Origin: Mansonella perstans
Taxonomy: Eukaryota > Nematoda > Chromadorea > Rhabditida > Onchocercidae
NCBI GenBank assembly: GCA_037074765.1
Contig: JBAMDO010000580.1
Coordinates: 124,001 to 188,000, forward strand
DNA: 64,000 bases
Direction: 5' to 3'
Position numbers and translations under genes: made by a program
Notes under the pieces: model-generated
What the model saw: only the letters and a program-made list of their open reading frames with translations
The model's database searches: none
What the model was told of the DNA's origin: nothing
Part shown: piece after piece, positions 16,401 to 28,545 of the stretch
How positions within the stretch are numbered: the stretch's first letter is position 1
How the letters are laid out: every line of letters begins with the position of its first letter

Positions 16401-17860
16401 TTGGTGGAAAATGTTTATTTATTTTTTTCTTATTAAGTTAATGTAAATTTTTCCAAGCATTTTTACTAGGGCACAGTTGTTGTTTTGTCTTCACCTTCGG
16501 GTTTCTTCACATTTGCATTGAGGAAGCTTTAAATACTTCGAAAGGTTGTTGCATAGTGTTTTTATGATAAATTTTAATCATGAGTTTACAAATCTTTGCA
16601 GTTTATCTTTAATATCTTCCTGAATTATAATCAGTAGAATTTATTGGATTTTATTTTTGTTCGAAATATTTAATAAATTAAAATTTTGAGTCTTTGGGTC
16701 AGTAGACTTTTTTTCAATATTCCTCAGTGTTTGTAAATTCTGTAACTGCATGATTAATTGCTTTTCTTTACTTATTTACAGCACAGTTCTACTTTGATAA
16801 CCCTGTTTAATTTATACTCAACATTTTCATCTTTTAGCTAAATTCCTTAATCCCTTACTAAAATGGAACCAAACTATTTTAGAGGATTGCATAGAAATTA
16901 CTAATCACCTGCAAGGAAGTTGTGTAAAGGTAAAGTCAGTCATAAGTAGGAAAGATATACATCTGAATTGATGTAATCAAAAACCCCATCATAATATGCC
17001 GATTAATGGAACGGACTTTTTATCATCTAATATTTGCAAAATATGCTTATTATTCTAACAGTAAGTTGCTTAACATTATCTTACAAAAATTTCCTGAAAA
17101 AATTCATTCAAGAAATTCGAGAGATTTAAGAGTTTTCGTTTTTTTTTTTTGTTATATTAATTTCTAGTTCACCGTAAATTATTCGTTATTAAGATTTGCA
17201 ATGTCAAGATATTTTACAACTGATTAGAAAAATTTTCCCTTTGTGCATTTGTCGGTTCTACTAAGAATCTTGATTTACACGTAAATGTATGATTTTATCA
17301 GTTTGCATGATATTATCAGTTTCATTTCTCATTTGAATACACTTGTTATTGATACCGCTAACAGACTTATCGTATAAGTTTTCTGGGTAAATAGGTAAGC
17401 AAAGAAACGGGTTTCGGACAACAATATTTAATCAGCAAGCTATCATTACGGCGCTGTTTATACAACCATCGTTTACCTTTCTTTGCAGAAAATTAAGACG
17501 TCCTTATAGTTTCCAGTTTTTTTCTTTTTTCGCTCAAATAATTTGCGCGTATCACATTCCAAGCGCATTGTTAACATAAAATTTTTCTAGTCATACAAAG
17601 CACTCAGTGCATACTAACGATTTACTAATGTTGCTCAGTTTCGTCGCTTCCTTATTGATCTTTAATTTCATATTTGCGGAGAAAATTATGCTGCATATGC
17701 AATTGTCAAAAGGGAATTACAGAGTTCGGCAATAACGTAATATCAAAATAATAAAAAGGTATTTCATGGTCTTCTGATCCATCTCTTACAGTTTATTTAC
17801 CATTGATCGGTCTTCCAGGACTTTCTGGAATTAGCATTGTTTAATTATCCGTCCTACTGC
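13456..17860. other. Gene-poor stretch, nothing recognised
   Basis: AT-rich DNA between two small secreted-protein genes. The longest open frame (14896-15189, +) has no family resemblance and no clear splice or signal context. No tRNA, satellite or element boundaries seen. Confidence 0.55.
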
Positions 17861-18548
17861 ATGTTTCTGAGAATCTTGCTTGTCGCATCAGCTGTTATGA
17901 TGGCTAATTCGTTGCAATGCATGTACGGTGGCCATGGTACTGTAAATGAGAAAAGCGGTACTATAAATGATACTACTGTTGCTTGTCAGTCCCAAACTAA
18001 ATTCTGTTTGACGTTGCAATCTGATATAACTGCGAATGGAGGTAACTTTTAGCGTTCATTTTGATAAAAAATCAAAATCATGTTCTCAATTTTCGCTTTC
18101 ATCATTACACATATCGTCAACAAATGATCTTTTTGTTTTGCCATTTTTTTAATTGAAAATCACCTAAACAGCAAGAATGGTTGCCGAATTACAGAACATA
18201 TAAAAGGATTTGCCCGTGGATGTGATCAGGAAATGCCGGGTTCATCGAAGCACGAATTTTGCAAGGTCATTTTCGATATTGTTTAACTTGATGGATCTTA
18301 CAATAAAATACTAATAAGATTCATGCATTTCAGTAAAACTTAGAGGTCATTTCTTGCAAATATCGATTGTAATATTCTTAATCACGCAGCTTTTTTTTAA
18401 GACTGAGGGCTGCAGGAATAAACAGAATAGCCGAGGTGCCACAGAAATATGCTGCTGCGCAAGTGACTACTGCAACGATGGAACTCGCAGGACTTTCATG
18501 TTTGCAGTCTTTTTGACCACAATTTTCTTCCTTTTCATCTTTTCATAA
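17861..18548 (+). CDS. Ly6/uPAR-like, probably GPI-anchored surface protein
   Basis: Three exons, 17861-18012, 18172-18265, 18402-18548, total 393 nt (130 aa plus stop), a normal size for nematode Ly6-type proteins. A signal peptide (MFLRILLVASAVMMANS) is followed at once by LQC; the ectodomain carries regularly spaced Cys and ends with the family signature CCCASDYCNDG; the last 18 residues (FMFAVFLTTIFFLFIFS) fit a GPI-attachment signal. A TCTTCCAG acceptor at 17817-17818 precedes the ATG and may be the trans-splice site. Exon 1 has a stronger donor at 18042 (GGAG then GTAACT), but that phase runs into a stop in exon 2; only the weaker GTTGCA donor at 18013 keeps the frame. Three-finger fold and surface location are inferences from the family. 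Confidence 0.75.
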
Positions 18549-21041
18549 ACATTAAGTGCTGTCGATACTATATATTGCTTTAAATCTTTTGAAATGCATA
18601 CTGCAGAAATCTTTTAAATATTCGGAAAGCTTATTGCTTCAGTTCAAAAAAACATTTTGATTTTCACATGCCTCGATAATTGCTTCAGAAAATTGTTGAT
18701 TCGCAAAAATTTTGAAATTTTGACAAATGAACAGAAAAAAATACGATAAATTCCTTTCTCTATCCAAATGCAAAATTTCTCTACGCCTCATCTAAATCTT
18801 ATTATTTTTTTTTACCTCAGGTATTAGCGACCTTTAAATTTTCTTTAATTTCAAATATAGTTTTATTCACATCTGTTGCTTTTTATCTATTTCAACTGCA
18901 TTATTTCACACTGTTATAATATTGCCATGACGCTACACATGCTATTTTGCAAAAAATTTTTTTTCAAATTTCAAATTTGAATGAGAACTTTTCGTAAAAT
19001 GAAGGTTGTCTGAGGCCAACTTATGATATGTCAGACTTGCGATGTAATTTTTTTCTCTTAAATTCTTATTACATTATTCACATGCATTTTCTTCATTTCT
19101 TGTCTTAAAAATATTTCCAAACATGAATCATTTCAGAAAAAGTACTTTTAATATTATTTTTGAAACAAAAAGTTTAATGATGGATGAGTGGTCTGTCCAT
19201 AATGTGTCAATATAAAATATTTGAAGCTTTTGCATTAACCAATGTAATAAACAGAACCTTATAATTAAGGACTCTTGATCCTTGTTTTTTCATGCCCAAA
19301 ACTCTTAGTTTCAATCTTGAAGACAATTGATTAGTGCAAAAGTTTCAATAATTTATTAAAAACAACAACAATAATTCTATATGATAAATACATGTTGAAA
19401 TAAAGCTTTGAAATTCAAAAAGGGTTGTTAAGAGTTCTGATTAAATCTGACTTCTTTTGAAAGAAAACTTCTGAAAGGTTTAATAAATAATAAACTAAAA
19501 AAATTTCAGATTATAATTTGAACTGAAGAAATATCAGATTTAAATTCCTAATTTAAACCGAGTGTGAATTCTAATTTATACTAGAACTGAGATGGCTTAG
19601 AAGAATATAGAAAATTTTTAGGCAACCAATTTTGTAAGGGGCTGGAAAGTGTAAGGAGAAATATTGCGCAGGATTTCAGTGGGATTAAAAGTTTTGAGCT
19701 GTTCCTTTATCATGGTTCAGCATCAGTAAATTCGTCTGCTGGTATATCGATCCTGTAGTTTGCTAGAATTTACTAATGTGAAATTTCTAGGATGCCGTTT
19801 AAAAATTGTAGCGAGAAATGAAACTCGAAAAAAAAACTATATTTTAACGCAGTTTGAAACCACTTGATATGTTAATTAACACAATTTGATCCCGCGAGCG
19901 ACAAATTGGCCGAATTGAGTTTTTCTTGGCATGACAGAGAATATATGAAAAATATTTCAGTGAAATTTAAAATAACTGAAAAAATAATAAAAAATCAAAG
20001 GATCTTATGCTTTTCTGGGAATTTGTTCAGTTTGTTCAGAATTGCAAAAAACAAATCAAAAGCGGGTATCAGTGTCACCGAGAGCGAATTTCTGTGAATA
20101 TATGTCACTTTAATCCGGATCTGGGTCGAAATTCTAGCCAAGGATTTTATCATTATCGGGTTACATTGCCAAAATCCTTAATCCTTTGAAAAACATTTCG
20201 TGCTTCTACTTATGCAAAAGTAACAATCCATTTTTCACTGGCCTTGCATTTGTCGTACTTCTAAGTTTATTAAAAATTAAGTCTTTTGAAGGTTTCTTTG
20301 GTTGTTGCGACACTTCAGCTCTTTCGATAAATTCCGGATTTTCTGTGTTATGTGTTATCTGTAATTGATCTTAAGAAGATACGGGTCAAAATGATATTAT
20401 GTCGATCTTTAACTGCTCGATATTACACAACATTTTGGAATTTTACAAACTCTTTAGCAGTGAACTTTTCATTTGCTGTATCGCTTGTAATAAAATGCAA
20501 ATATACACATGGTAGTAGTGCTGCTGAATTCAGTGGTGTTTGCGATACTTTTTCCGAGCCTGGTCGGTCTGTCACTTGTTTTTCAAAACAATTCTTAATT
20601 ATATCTGACACTACAAAGAATGTTGTGAGATATTTTGTTTTGCTATCAATTCATATATTTCAACAAACTTCTGTTCAATGTCTTTTCTCTTGCTCCAAAA
20701 ATGTTATCCGCAACAGTTAGTATTCCCAAGGTTCTAATCATTTCCACCTTTATATCTATGTTTGTTTTCTTTTAACAAAATATTTCTTGCAAATTTCATA
20801 TTATCGTTGGAGTAGCAAGAAAACGAAAAAAATCCAGTAGTACTTTTAATGCTTTGTTTATTGGCAACACGAAGGACAAATTTTTTCAGTAAAGAGCTTA
20901 ATTTCCTGCAAGATTTTCTTATTTTTCTTTAAAAATGTCTCAGTAAGCAGAACATTTCATTGTCATGTAATCTTTCCTTTCATGTTGCGATTGTTTATAA
21001 GATTGTTTAATTCCTTTTCAATAGGCTTGTAACAAATGACA

Positions 21042-21128
21042 AGATGTTTTAAAGCAGTGGCCGCTTTTTTAATAAATAATTCATGATGATGAATTATTTA
21101 TTAAAAAAGATCTGATTTTAAAACATCT
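21042..21128. repeat. Nested perfect inverted repeat (hairpin)
   Basis: Inner arms 21065-21084 (ttttttaataaataattcat) and 21089-21108 are perfect 20-bp reverse complements around a 4-base loop. Outer arms 21042-21053 (agatgttttaaa) and 21117-21128 (tttaaaacatct) are a second perfect 12-bp pair. Could be a small MITE remnant, a recombination product or a hairpin RNA source. Confidence 0.85.
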
Positions 21129-21166
21129 GGTGTTTTAAAAAAAAAATTTTAAATCTGATTAGAGAC

Positions 21167-21220
21167 ATTCGTTCATGTGTAAGATGTTGTAAAATTCGTT
21201 CATATGTAAGATGTTGTAAA
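21167..21220. repeat. 27-bp tandem pair
   Basis: attcgttcatgtgtaagatg... (21167-21193) is repeated at 21194-21220 with a single g/a difference. Confidence 0.85.
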
Positions 21221-21372
21221 ACTTTGCTAATTTGATCCAACCAATCGAGAAAGAATCAAGAGAAAAATCCTAAAAGATCTGTTCTAATTCTAATCGTTTT
21301 GGTACAGCTAAAATGGACATTTCATCGAAATGGTAATAATGGATGAAAAAAATCTTAATAAATTTTAGATTT

Positions 21373-21426
21373 AAAAAGTCCATGTCGATTTGAAAATCGA
21401 TTTGAAAATTACGACATGGACTTTTT
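21373..21426. repeat. Perfect 15-bp inverted repeat
   Basis: aaaaagtccatgtcg (21373-21387) and cgacatggacttttt (21412-21426) are perfect reverse complements separated by 24 bases that contain the short repeat cgatttgaaaat twice. Confidence 0.85.
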
Positions 21427-23441
21427 ATAAAACTAATCTTTTTGTGCAGCTTGACTACTTAACTAGTGCACTATTTGAGATATTATTAGTAGTTTTTTTT
21501 ACAAATAGCAAAAAAGTTGAAGGATTACAATTTAAGAACCAGAGAACTAAAACGTAAATTAAAAAATTGCAGCAGAGATTTTGGTCCTTTTGTTATACTA
21601 CTTTCCATATTGCCGAAATGTGCCTGCAATTATTCTTTGACAAATGACGATAAAAATATTTTATATTTATTATCCCATCTGTTATGATACTAATAGAAGC
21701 GAGTGTAAAGTATAAGTTTGTGGGTGTCATCAAAAGTTTGATGACACCTTTCATCACTTATCATATTACTTGTATTACTGCATTGAATGTATCAGCACAT
21801 CAATTGTTGTCATATTATTTAGATATCAGAAAGCTTCTGTCATCGAAATCTTCAATCACAGATCCTTGATCTCTTACATTGCAGACAAATGAATGCAATT
21901 TACAATATTCCGACCGTTGCGCATAAGATTAATTACCATAAATTAGTTCATTACTTTGGGTTCCCAATAATTTTTCTGTATATTTAATTTAAAACAATTC
22001 ATGCTGCAAATTTGCATAATGAAAAAGTTTTTTTTTTTTTTTGAAACTTACGATGCATGAAAAGGAGCAAACTATGCAACACATTGTTCTTATGGAAAAA
22101 TGCATTCTGATTAATTTCAATGGGATTTTTTACATCATCGAAAGCGCTTATTTTATTGGCAGAATTTTATGATTAAAACACGAACTGAGACCCTTTCTTG
22201 GGACACAAGGTTTCTTGTATTCTTCTATTGAACAGATTATTCACTGCAACTATCGAGGATTTCTTCATGAACGAAATAATTTTCACAACAGATTCTATCC
22301 TGATCAAAGTTTTTTGAACGGATATCCCGCTGATTAATTCCTAGATGAAAACGAAAATGTCAAAGATGCTGTACTGTTAAACAATTGTAAACGCAAATAT
22401 TATTTTTTTTGAGGAAAAATGATCGGGAAACATACCTGCATAAATTGATTCAAATAAAAAACATTACGGTGCTTGCAGCTTGATTTACCTATTTGGTAGA
22501 AAAAGCAACAAATAGTTATTTACAACGAATTCTTACAACCGAAGGAAACTTCATGAACACTTTGCAAATCATAAAGCCGTACGACCTAATTATAAGTATA
22601 TCTTGATATTGTCACATAATTGATTCAAAAATCTGGAGTTCCCTGGAGTTTCCTGGGGGAGATAATTAACACGATCGTTGAAAAGTCAAAATTGCGCGTT
22701 TGCCTGCGATTGCCCAATAAAGAAGGAGGCAATGAACACATTATATAGCAGGATTTGTATCAGTAGCAGTATAAGAGGATCTGATCACTACTATTGTGTT
22801 CAATCCTACTAATAATTTCTAGCAACTTTCTAATGGCCTTTAAATAATATTACAAGTGTTCAGATTTCATGCGATGCTTCATTAGTAAAAAGGAAGTCTG
22901 AACTCTTTCGACTCGACTTGCTTCTTGATTTATGTATTTGAAAATCTAAGTAAATATTGACCTGGTGGGGCATTCAGTTTAAAAAATACACGGTAACTTA
23001 TTTACACTAGCTCAATCTAAAATCAAAAGAAAGAAACTGAGTGATAAACATTCAAGCCAGGGAATGAACTAGTGAAATTTCCAGTTATGATTACAACAAC
23101 GGCATTCTTTCCGTCATAATAATTTGCTAGAGTTACTCATAGACAATAAATTAACAGCAATACTTCCAGGGAATGAAAATTGTAGCCAGTGAGGAGACAG
23201 ATTTCAAAAATTCGAAATCCTGAGAGATATATCTTTATCCCACTTTTCCTGCATCACTGAAAAATGTTAAAAAGTACTAGGAAGAGAGTGATTCGAAGCT
23301 ATTTTCCAACTTTTCTATTTTATCGCCGTATCGTACCATATGTAATTTTCCTGTTCTGCTATACTGGTTGATAAGCCTAGATCTGAACTAGCACTTCTAA
23401 ACAAAGTGCTATGGAGCGGGTGCGAAGCATCTTTCGGTGAT

Positions 23442-26400
23442 TCAGTCCCTACCATCAAATGACCGGATTATTTCATCTGGTGGTCGATCATCGTTAACAG
23501 TGAGTGATAAGGGTCCACGACTATCGGTTGTCTGTACTGATATATTGTTGTCCAAATCATTGGGACGATAAGTTATGTAGCCAAGTATGGTACCCAAGAT
23601 GGAAACCAATTTGCACACTATTGCTGAAAGCGATTCGCCGTTTTGCATTAACTCAGTCATATAATGAACTACTTGAACGCCTGCTACTTATCTGGAACCT
23701 CACAAAGAAATGAAACTGCCCGTTACTTCCCTTGAAATGTAAAGTGATTCACGCTGAAATTCTGTCCTTCCTTTTACAACTACACCTTAAAAGATTTCCT
23801 ATAGAAAACATACCAACAGCCATGATAGTCCAGGATAATCGGTAGGGATCATAGACTAAACAGGACTGCCGCTTTCCGCATTCCTCTTTCCACTTCAGAC
23901 AAGCTGTATCGATCATCATACCAAACAATACCCCTCCGGGAATAAACCCTGAAAAACGAACTAAATTGATCGCACTTTAATTAATTACAATATCAAAGAG
24001 CGTCGAATTAATCATAAAAAATAAAGTTATAGTAGTCCATAATCCGAATGAAAAAATTAATCTGGATATAAAAGAACAGACCGAGAAGTCGGAGAAATGT
24101 CCAGTGAACACCAATACCTAAGGTGCGCTGTTCGAATGGTACCACTCGAAGCATAATCTGTAAAAATTATTTCTAAAAGAAAAGGAACATTATCCCACTT
24201 TGTGTCCTCTGATAAAAGTGTACCCTAGTAAACATCCCAAATGAACAATAACATTTCTCTTGCACATTTTGCTCATTTGAAATTCATATTTTATTTTAAC
24301 ACATTGGAAAATGATAGTTTAAATCCTGCTTTGAAATGTTAGTCCCGCATTCAAACCTTCCAGCAATCCAGCTATTGTTATTATTTTTTCCCTTTCTCTC
24401 AATAAATTTCCTTTTATCTGAATTCCAAAAATGGTTCAATTTTATGCAGTTTATTCCGATAAGTTTTTAATCTCAAACTGAATCATTACACCAATCGGAA
24501 TACGGTAATTTCACGATGTCAACAACAAAAAATAATGTACCTGTTGGGATGGGATTCCGGTAGCAAAACTAGCAACCACCGAAAAGAATAGCAAAACGAG
24601 AAACAACCATTGAGCATACCCGCATTCTTTTTCACAAAAACCTTCTTGAAGATTGCTATCTTTATATTGTACCTCGAAAACATGCGACATCAACTGATTG
24701 AAACAAACACAATTGCCCCAATATGTTCCCTTAAACTTGCAAAAATTGAATAACGAATATGGTTTTATATACATAATGTCAAAAATTGAAACATATTACG
24801 GTGATACTCACCGATGAATTTCGTACCCAATCGGCACAACCAGCATAACAAGCAGAATAAAAGGTATATCCAGTCTCCTTATGGCAAACTGGATTCCATT
24901 TTTCTGCACAATAACAATTAGAATTGCAGGTAGCATGCAGACTAGCAGTTGTACCTTTTATCCTTCTGCAACATGCAGTTTTCAAAGTCTCTTTTTTTCA
25001 ACAATATATGTAAAAGAAGAAAGCTCGAGTACCGTAGAAACAGCTTCGCATACTTTTTTTTGAACAATTTAACAAATGGATAAAGTTTCTCACGTACTGA
25101 TTATCGTAACTTAGATTGATCCCGATGAAATCACGTGCTGGACATTGTATTAGAAAACATGGCGTCAATATTAGAGCTATCAAATGGCATACAAATATCA
25201 GTTTCAGCATTCCACTAACCTAAAAAATATTAACGACTGACGTGACGTGACCTCAGCTTTATTGTAATAAATGGAGGATGTGGCAGACGATATATGGCTA
25301 TGGGTTATCATTTGACTAAAACAAACCTGTAAATTAAATTGACGTATTAAAGTTCCACCTAGCATGACACCAGCTGCAGCAGCAAATATTACTATTGCTG
25401 AAAATATTTGTGGAAATCAAGTATGTTACATGCTGTTTTAAAATTTTGTCAAAATTGTCAAAGTGGAAATTCAGAAAAAGTTGTAAATAATTTATATAAC
25501 CCTTCCATTTCCCAAGACTGAATTAGATTAAGCATTATATACTTGCATGTAGAGCAGAAATTGCAATTAATTCAAAGTATTTGAAAATGGAATAAAAAAA
25601 ATTTTGGTAAAGTCAACTTTTAATAAGTTTATATATTATTATCTACTGACATGAAAGATAAGAAGCTTTGGTTGGAGTTGTGCTGAGTACGGCCTCCAGA
25701 ATTTTCGGCATAAATGCAGCAAATCCATTAATAACAATTGATTCAAAAATACCCAACACAATGGTGGTGACAAATGTCGGATTTCGTAAAATATTCTGCA
25801 AAATGATTCAATGAAGTAGCAATAGATTTTTAGTTATCCTCAGCTAAAGTAGTATGAAAAAACACAGTGTGAAGTTAAAAAATTCTGATATCCTTAATAA
25901 CAAATACCATAACTTCAATACAGTATACCGCTTACTTTATGAATAATTACTATTCCGACATTATCCTTCTTAAATATTTTCTAGTTAAAACGATGTATCG
26001 AGCAACTTTGATTAAAAATAATTTTGCAATTTATTCAAAGTTAATCTTGATGTTATATCGGGACTTACCCAAACAGATCGTGGTAGATACCTAAGGTTTC
26101 CTTTCGCGATGATATCTTTGTCTTCCATCTGTGAGATTGCATGCACCTGCAAAAATAAAATAGAATCTGTCAAATCATGCAGTTCCGATTACCATACAAG
26201 AACTTAGCACATCAGTACTTTTCAGGAAACTTAAATTCAAAGCATAGAAAATTAATTAAAATGGGTCCAAAGATTTCAAAATTGTTTCAAATTTAGTATG
26301 CATAATATGTTTAATAGGATATGTCATAAACCTGATTGACATCTTTCAGACGGTGTTTTTTTGCTTCCGGTAACTCTCGAGCAAACATTAAAATCGGAAA

Positions 26401-28545
26401 AGCTGTAATGAAGGCAAGAATTGCTGAGCCCAAAAAACCAAGCCACCATGCGCCAATCCATCGTGGATCTGATGGATCTTTTATCTCCACCCTGGATTGG
26501 ATTTGAAAAGCAAACAAAACCAAAATGAAATTATTGGAAAAGTAGGGAGAAATGATAAAAATATAACGAATTAATTATCAGATTAAATAGATCGAGGCCA
26601 ATACTGTAGTGTAATCTAATCTTTGAACCCACTACAACATATAAAAATGAATAAAATAAATCAGAGTCAATGACGAAATGCGAGAATTGGGAAAAAAGGA
26701 AAAAAATTTCCTCTGTGCAGCATACTTAAAAATCACAGAAAAGACAAAGACTATATCAAAAGTATTTGATACAAGTAATGCACCCCTAAATTTCATTACG
26801 TTTGAAAAAATTGGTTCCTCACAGAATTTATATCTTTGAACTTACTTCGACATTTCGACACGATCGAAATCGGTATAAATTGTTAGCATAAATCCACCAA
26901 CGAAAAGTCCAATAACCGGTCCAATAGACGTCACTACCGAATGGATCGCTGAAATTTGAACATTGTTGTATTCAAAAATCCCTTGTAATTTTAAATTGAA
27001 TTTGAGATAATCTAAAGATTTTATCACTGCCTCTTACCCAAATAAACAGGTGATGCTTTTTGTGAAACATTTTCATCCAAATATGCAGTGCCAATAGAAA
27101 ATAATGGTGTTGCTCCGATACCATGCAGAGTTTGTCCGAGTAAGAACATCAAGAAATAAGGATTCAAGTATGTGGCTGAATTTGAAAGATGTTTCGAGCA
27201 ATCTGATGCCAAATCGTCTCTGTAGAGTTCCGGAATTACAGAAATAAACCCATGGATTAAGTGAAAAAATTGGATGTAGGATAAGGTCATATTAAGCTAA
27301 ATTTCTCAGACACATTATCATTAACATTTGCTAGAAGAATTCGTAGAATCTAGCAATTAGCAACCAGATCATTCTACTGCTATTTATTGCATGTGATGTT
27401 TTCTGAAGTACTACTGAAGTAAAAAAGAGTTGCTGCCCTAAGGCATTACGGACTTTATGACAGATATTCACCAATGTAATGCCTGTAACTTCCAAACCTT
27501 GCCTTGCAAACCTAATATAGATCATAAAAGAGCGGTACGTATTGCAAATTAAAACCTGTATGTACATTGATCATGTTCACTCTCGTTAAGTTGCGTTTCA
27601 TGATACTGATAAGGTGATACCATATAATGTGGAAGCACACAAACAAATGAACCGAATGCCATTAAAAATGAGCCTATACCTATCCAACGACCCTTGTGAC
27701 CTGTTATAACATAGAGGATTTACCTATTGTCTCGGTTCAAATCATTGCGAGTTCAAAAGCTTTGTCAAGTCAGTGATCATTCTATCCCAATCAACAAGAG
27801 ATCTATTCCATAAAAGTATATGGATTAGTTTTTATTCACATTCTATACTTCATTTTAAGCGGCTAAACACTATGAGTTGCTTTCTCATAGTGTTAACGTA
27901 CCGTATAAGGAAACATACCCGTATTCCCCCAGTGACAAACTGGAAATACTGTAATGAGAATTGCAAAATCGTACCAACTTGATATGATTCCGGTTTGTGT
28001 ACTGTAAAATGGAGTATGTTTTGATTTCCTTAGAAAGTTTTCATTTTTTTTCTTTTTTTTTTTGCTTGGATGGATTACATCAGTAAATGATTTTCATGAA
28101 TCGAGCAAGTATGTTCAGTTGAATCGGGAATAATAATAATTAGTTATAATATACCTAGTCATGTGAAATCGTTTTTCAAGCGTTGATAAACCCACAGGAA
28201 ATATACTGTTGACAACGAAACTTTGCACAAATGCGCAGATGCCAAGTATAACCAACAATAACTTGGCATTATGGAACTTTTGTATCCATTTGGGTGTACA
28301 ACTGCAATAAAAAAGTTTAACTTGAATTCTCAAGATAAATAAGAACATAAAAGTAATTGGTGATAAGTTCTAATTAATAGAGAAGATTAACAGAGCTCGG
28401 GGAAACAGTCTACTTACTTGCCGTAGCCACATAAGAATTGCTCTTCATCGCTATCATTGATAGCATCACCGATTTCATCGTCTTTTGCAGATGAATGTCG
28501 TAACTGCTCCTCCTGCGCTTCGAACGATAAAGAGTGATTCTCCAT
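23442..28545 (-). CDS. Organic anion transporting polypeptide (SLCO/OATP family), complete
   Basis: A 12-TM sodium-independent exchanger of amphipathic organic anions at the plasma membrane. Sixteen minus-strand exons: 28545-28418, 28301-28155, 28001-27919, 27700-27556, 27219-27038, 26948-26846, 26491-26332, 26146-26069, 25795-25651, 25397-25327, 25219-25098, 24965-24812, 24735-24541, 24157-24082, 23948-23814, 23623-23442; total 2106 nt (701 aa plus stop), normal for OATPs. Hallmarks: HKGRWIGIGSFLMAFGSFV before the first external loop, LHGIGATPLFSIGTAYLDE, WIGAWWLGFLG at TM6 (the OATP signature region), the Kazal-like Cys module TCNSNCYCAEKWNPVC...SACYAGC, and the terminal GFIPGGVLFGMMIDTACLKW. 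The acidic N-terminal tail and a short hydrophilic C-tail are cytosolic. The start of exon 13 (24735 or 24729) is ambiguous by two codons. The exact subfamily and substrate cannot be told. Confidence 0.95.

Larger units (their letters stand above)
18549..23441. other. Gene-poor stretch with inverted and tandem repeats
   Basis: About 4.9 kb with no supported gene. It holds a nested hairpin (21042-21128), a 27-bp tandem pair (21167-21220) and a second inverted repeat (21373-21426), all within 400 bp. Around 19900-20720 there are several medium open frames on both strands with slightly more balanced base use, but I recognise none of them. Confidence 0.55.

Noticed and set aside
20352..20720. Overlapping open frames on both strands, considered as a bacterial-endosymbiont insertion or a decayed gene
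   Set aside because: I could not recognise any protein in them and base composition alone is not enough. A nucleotide search against Wolbachia and nematode genomes would decide.
27728..27740. cggttcaaatca, like a tRNA B box
   Set aside because: No A box or acceptor-stem pairing at the right distance; it lies in an intron of the transporter gene.
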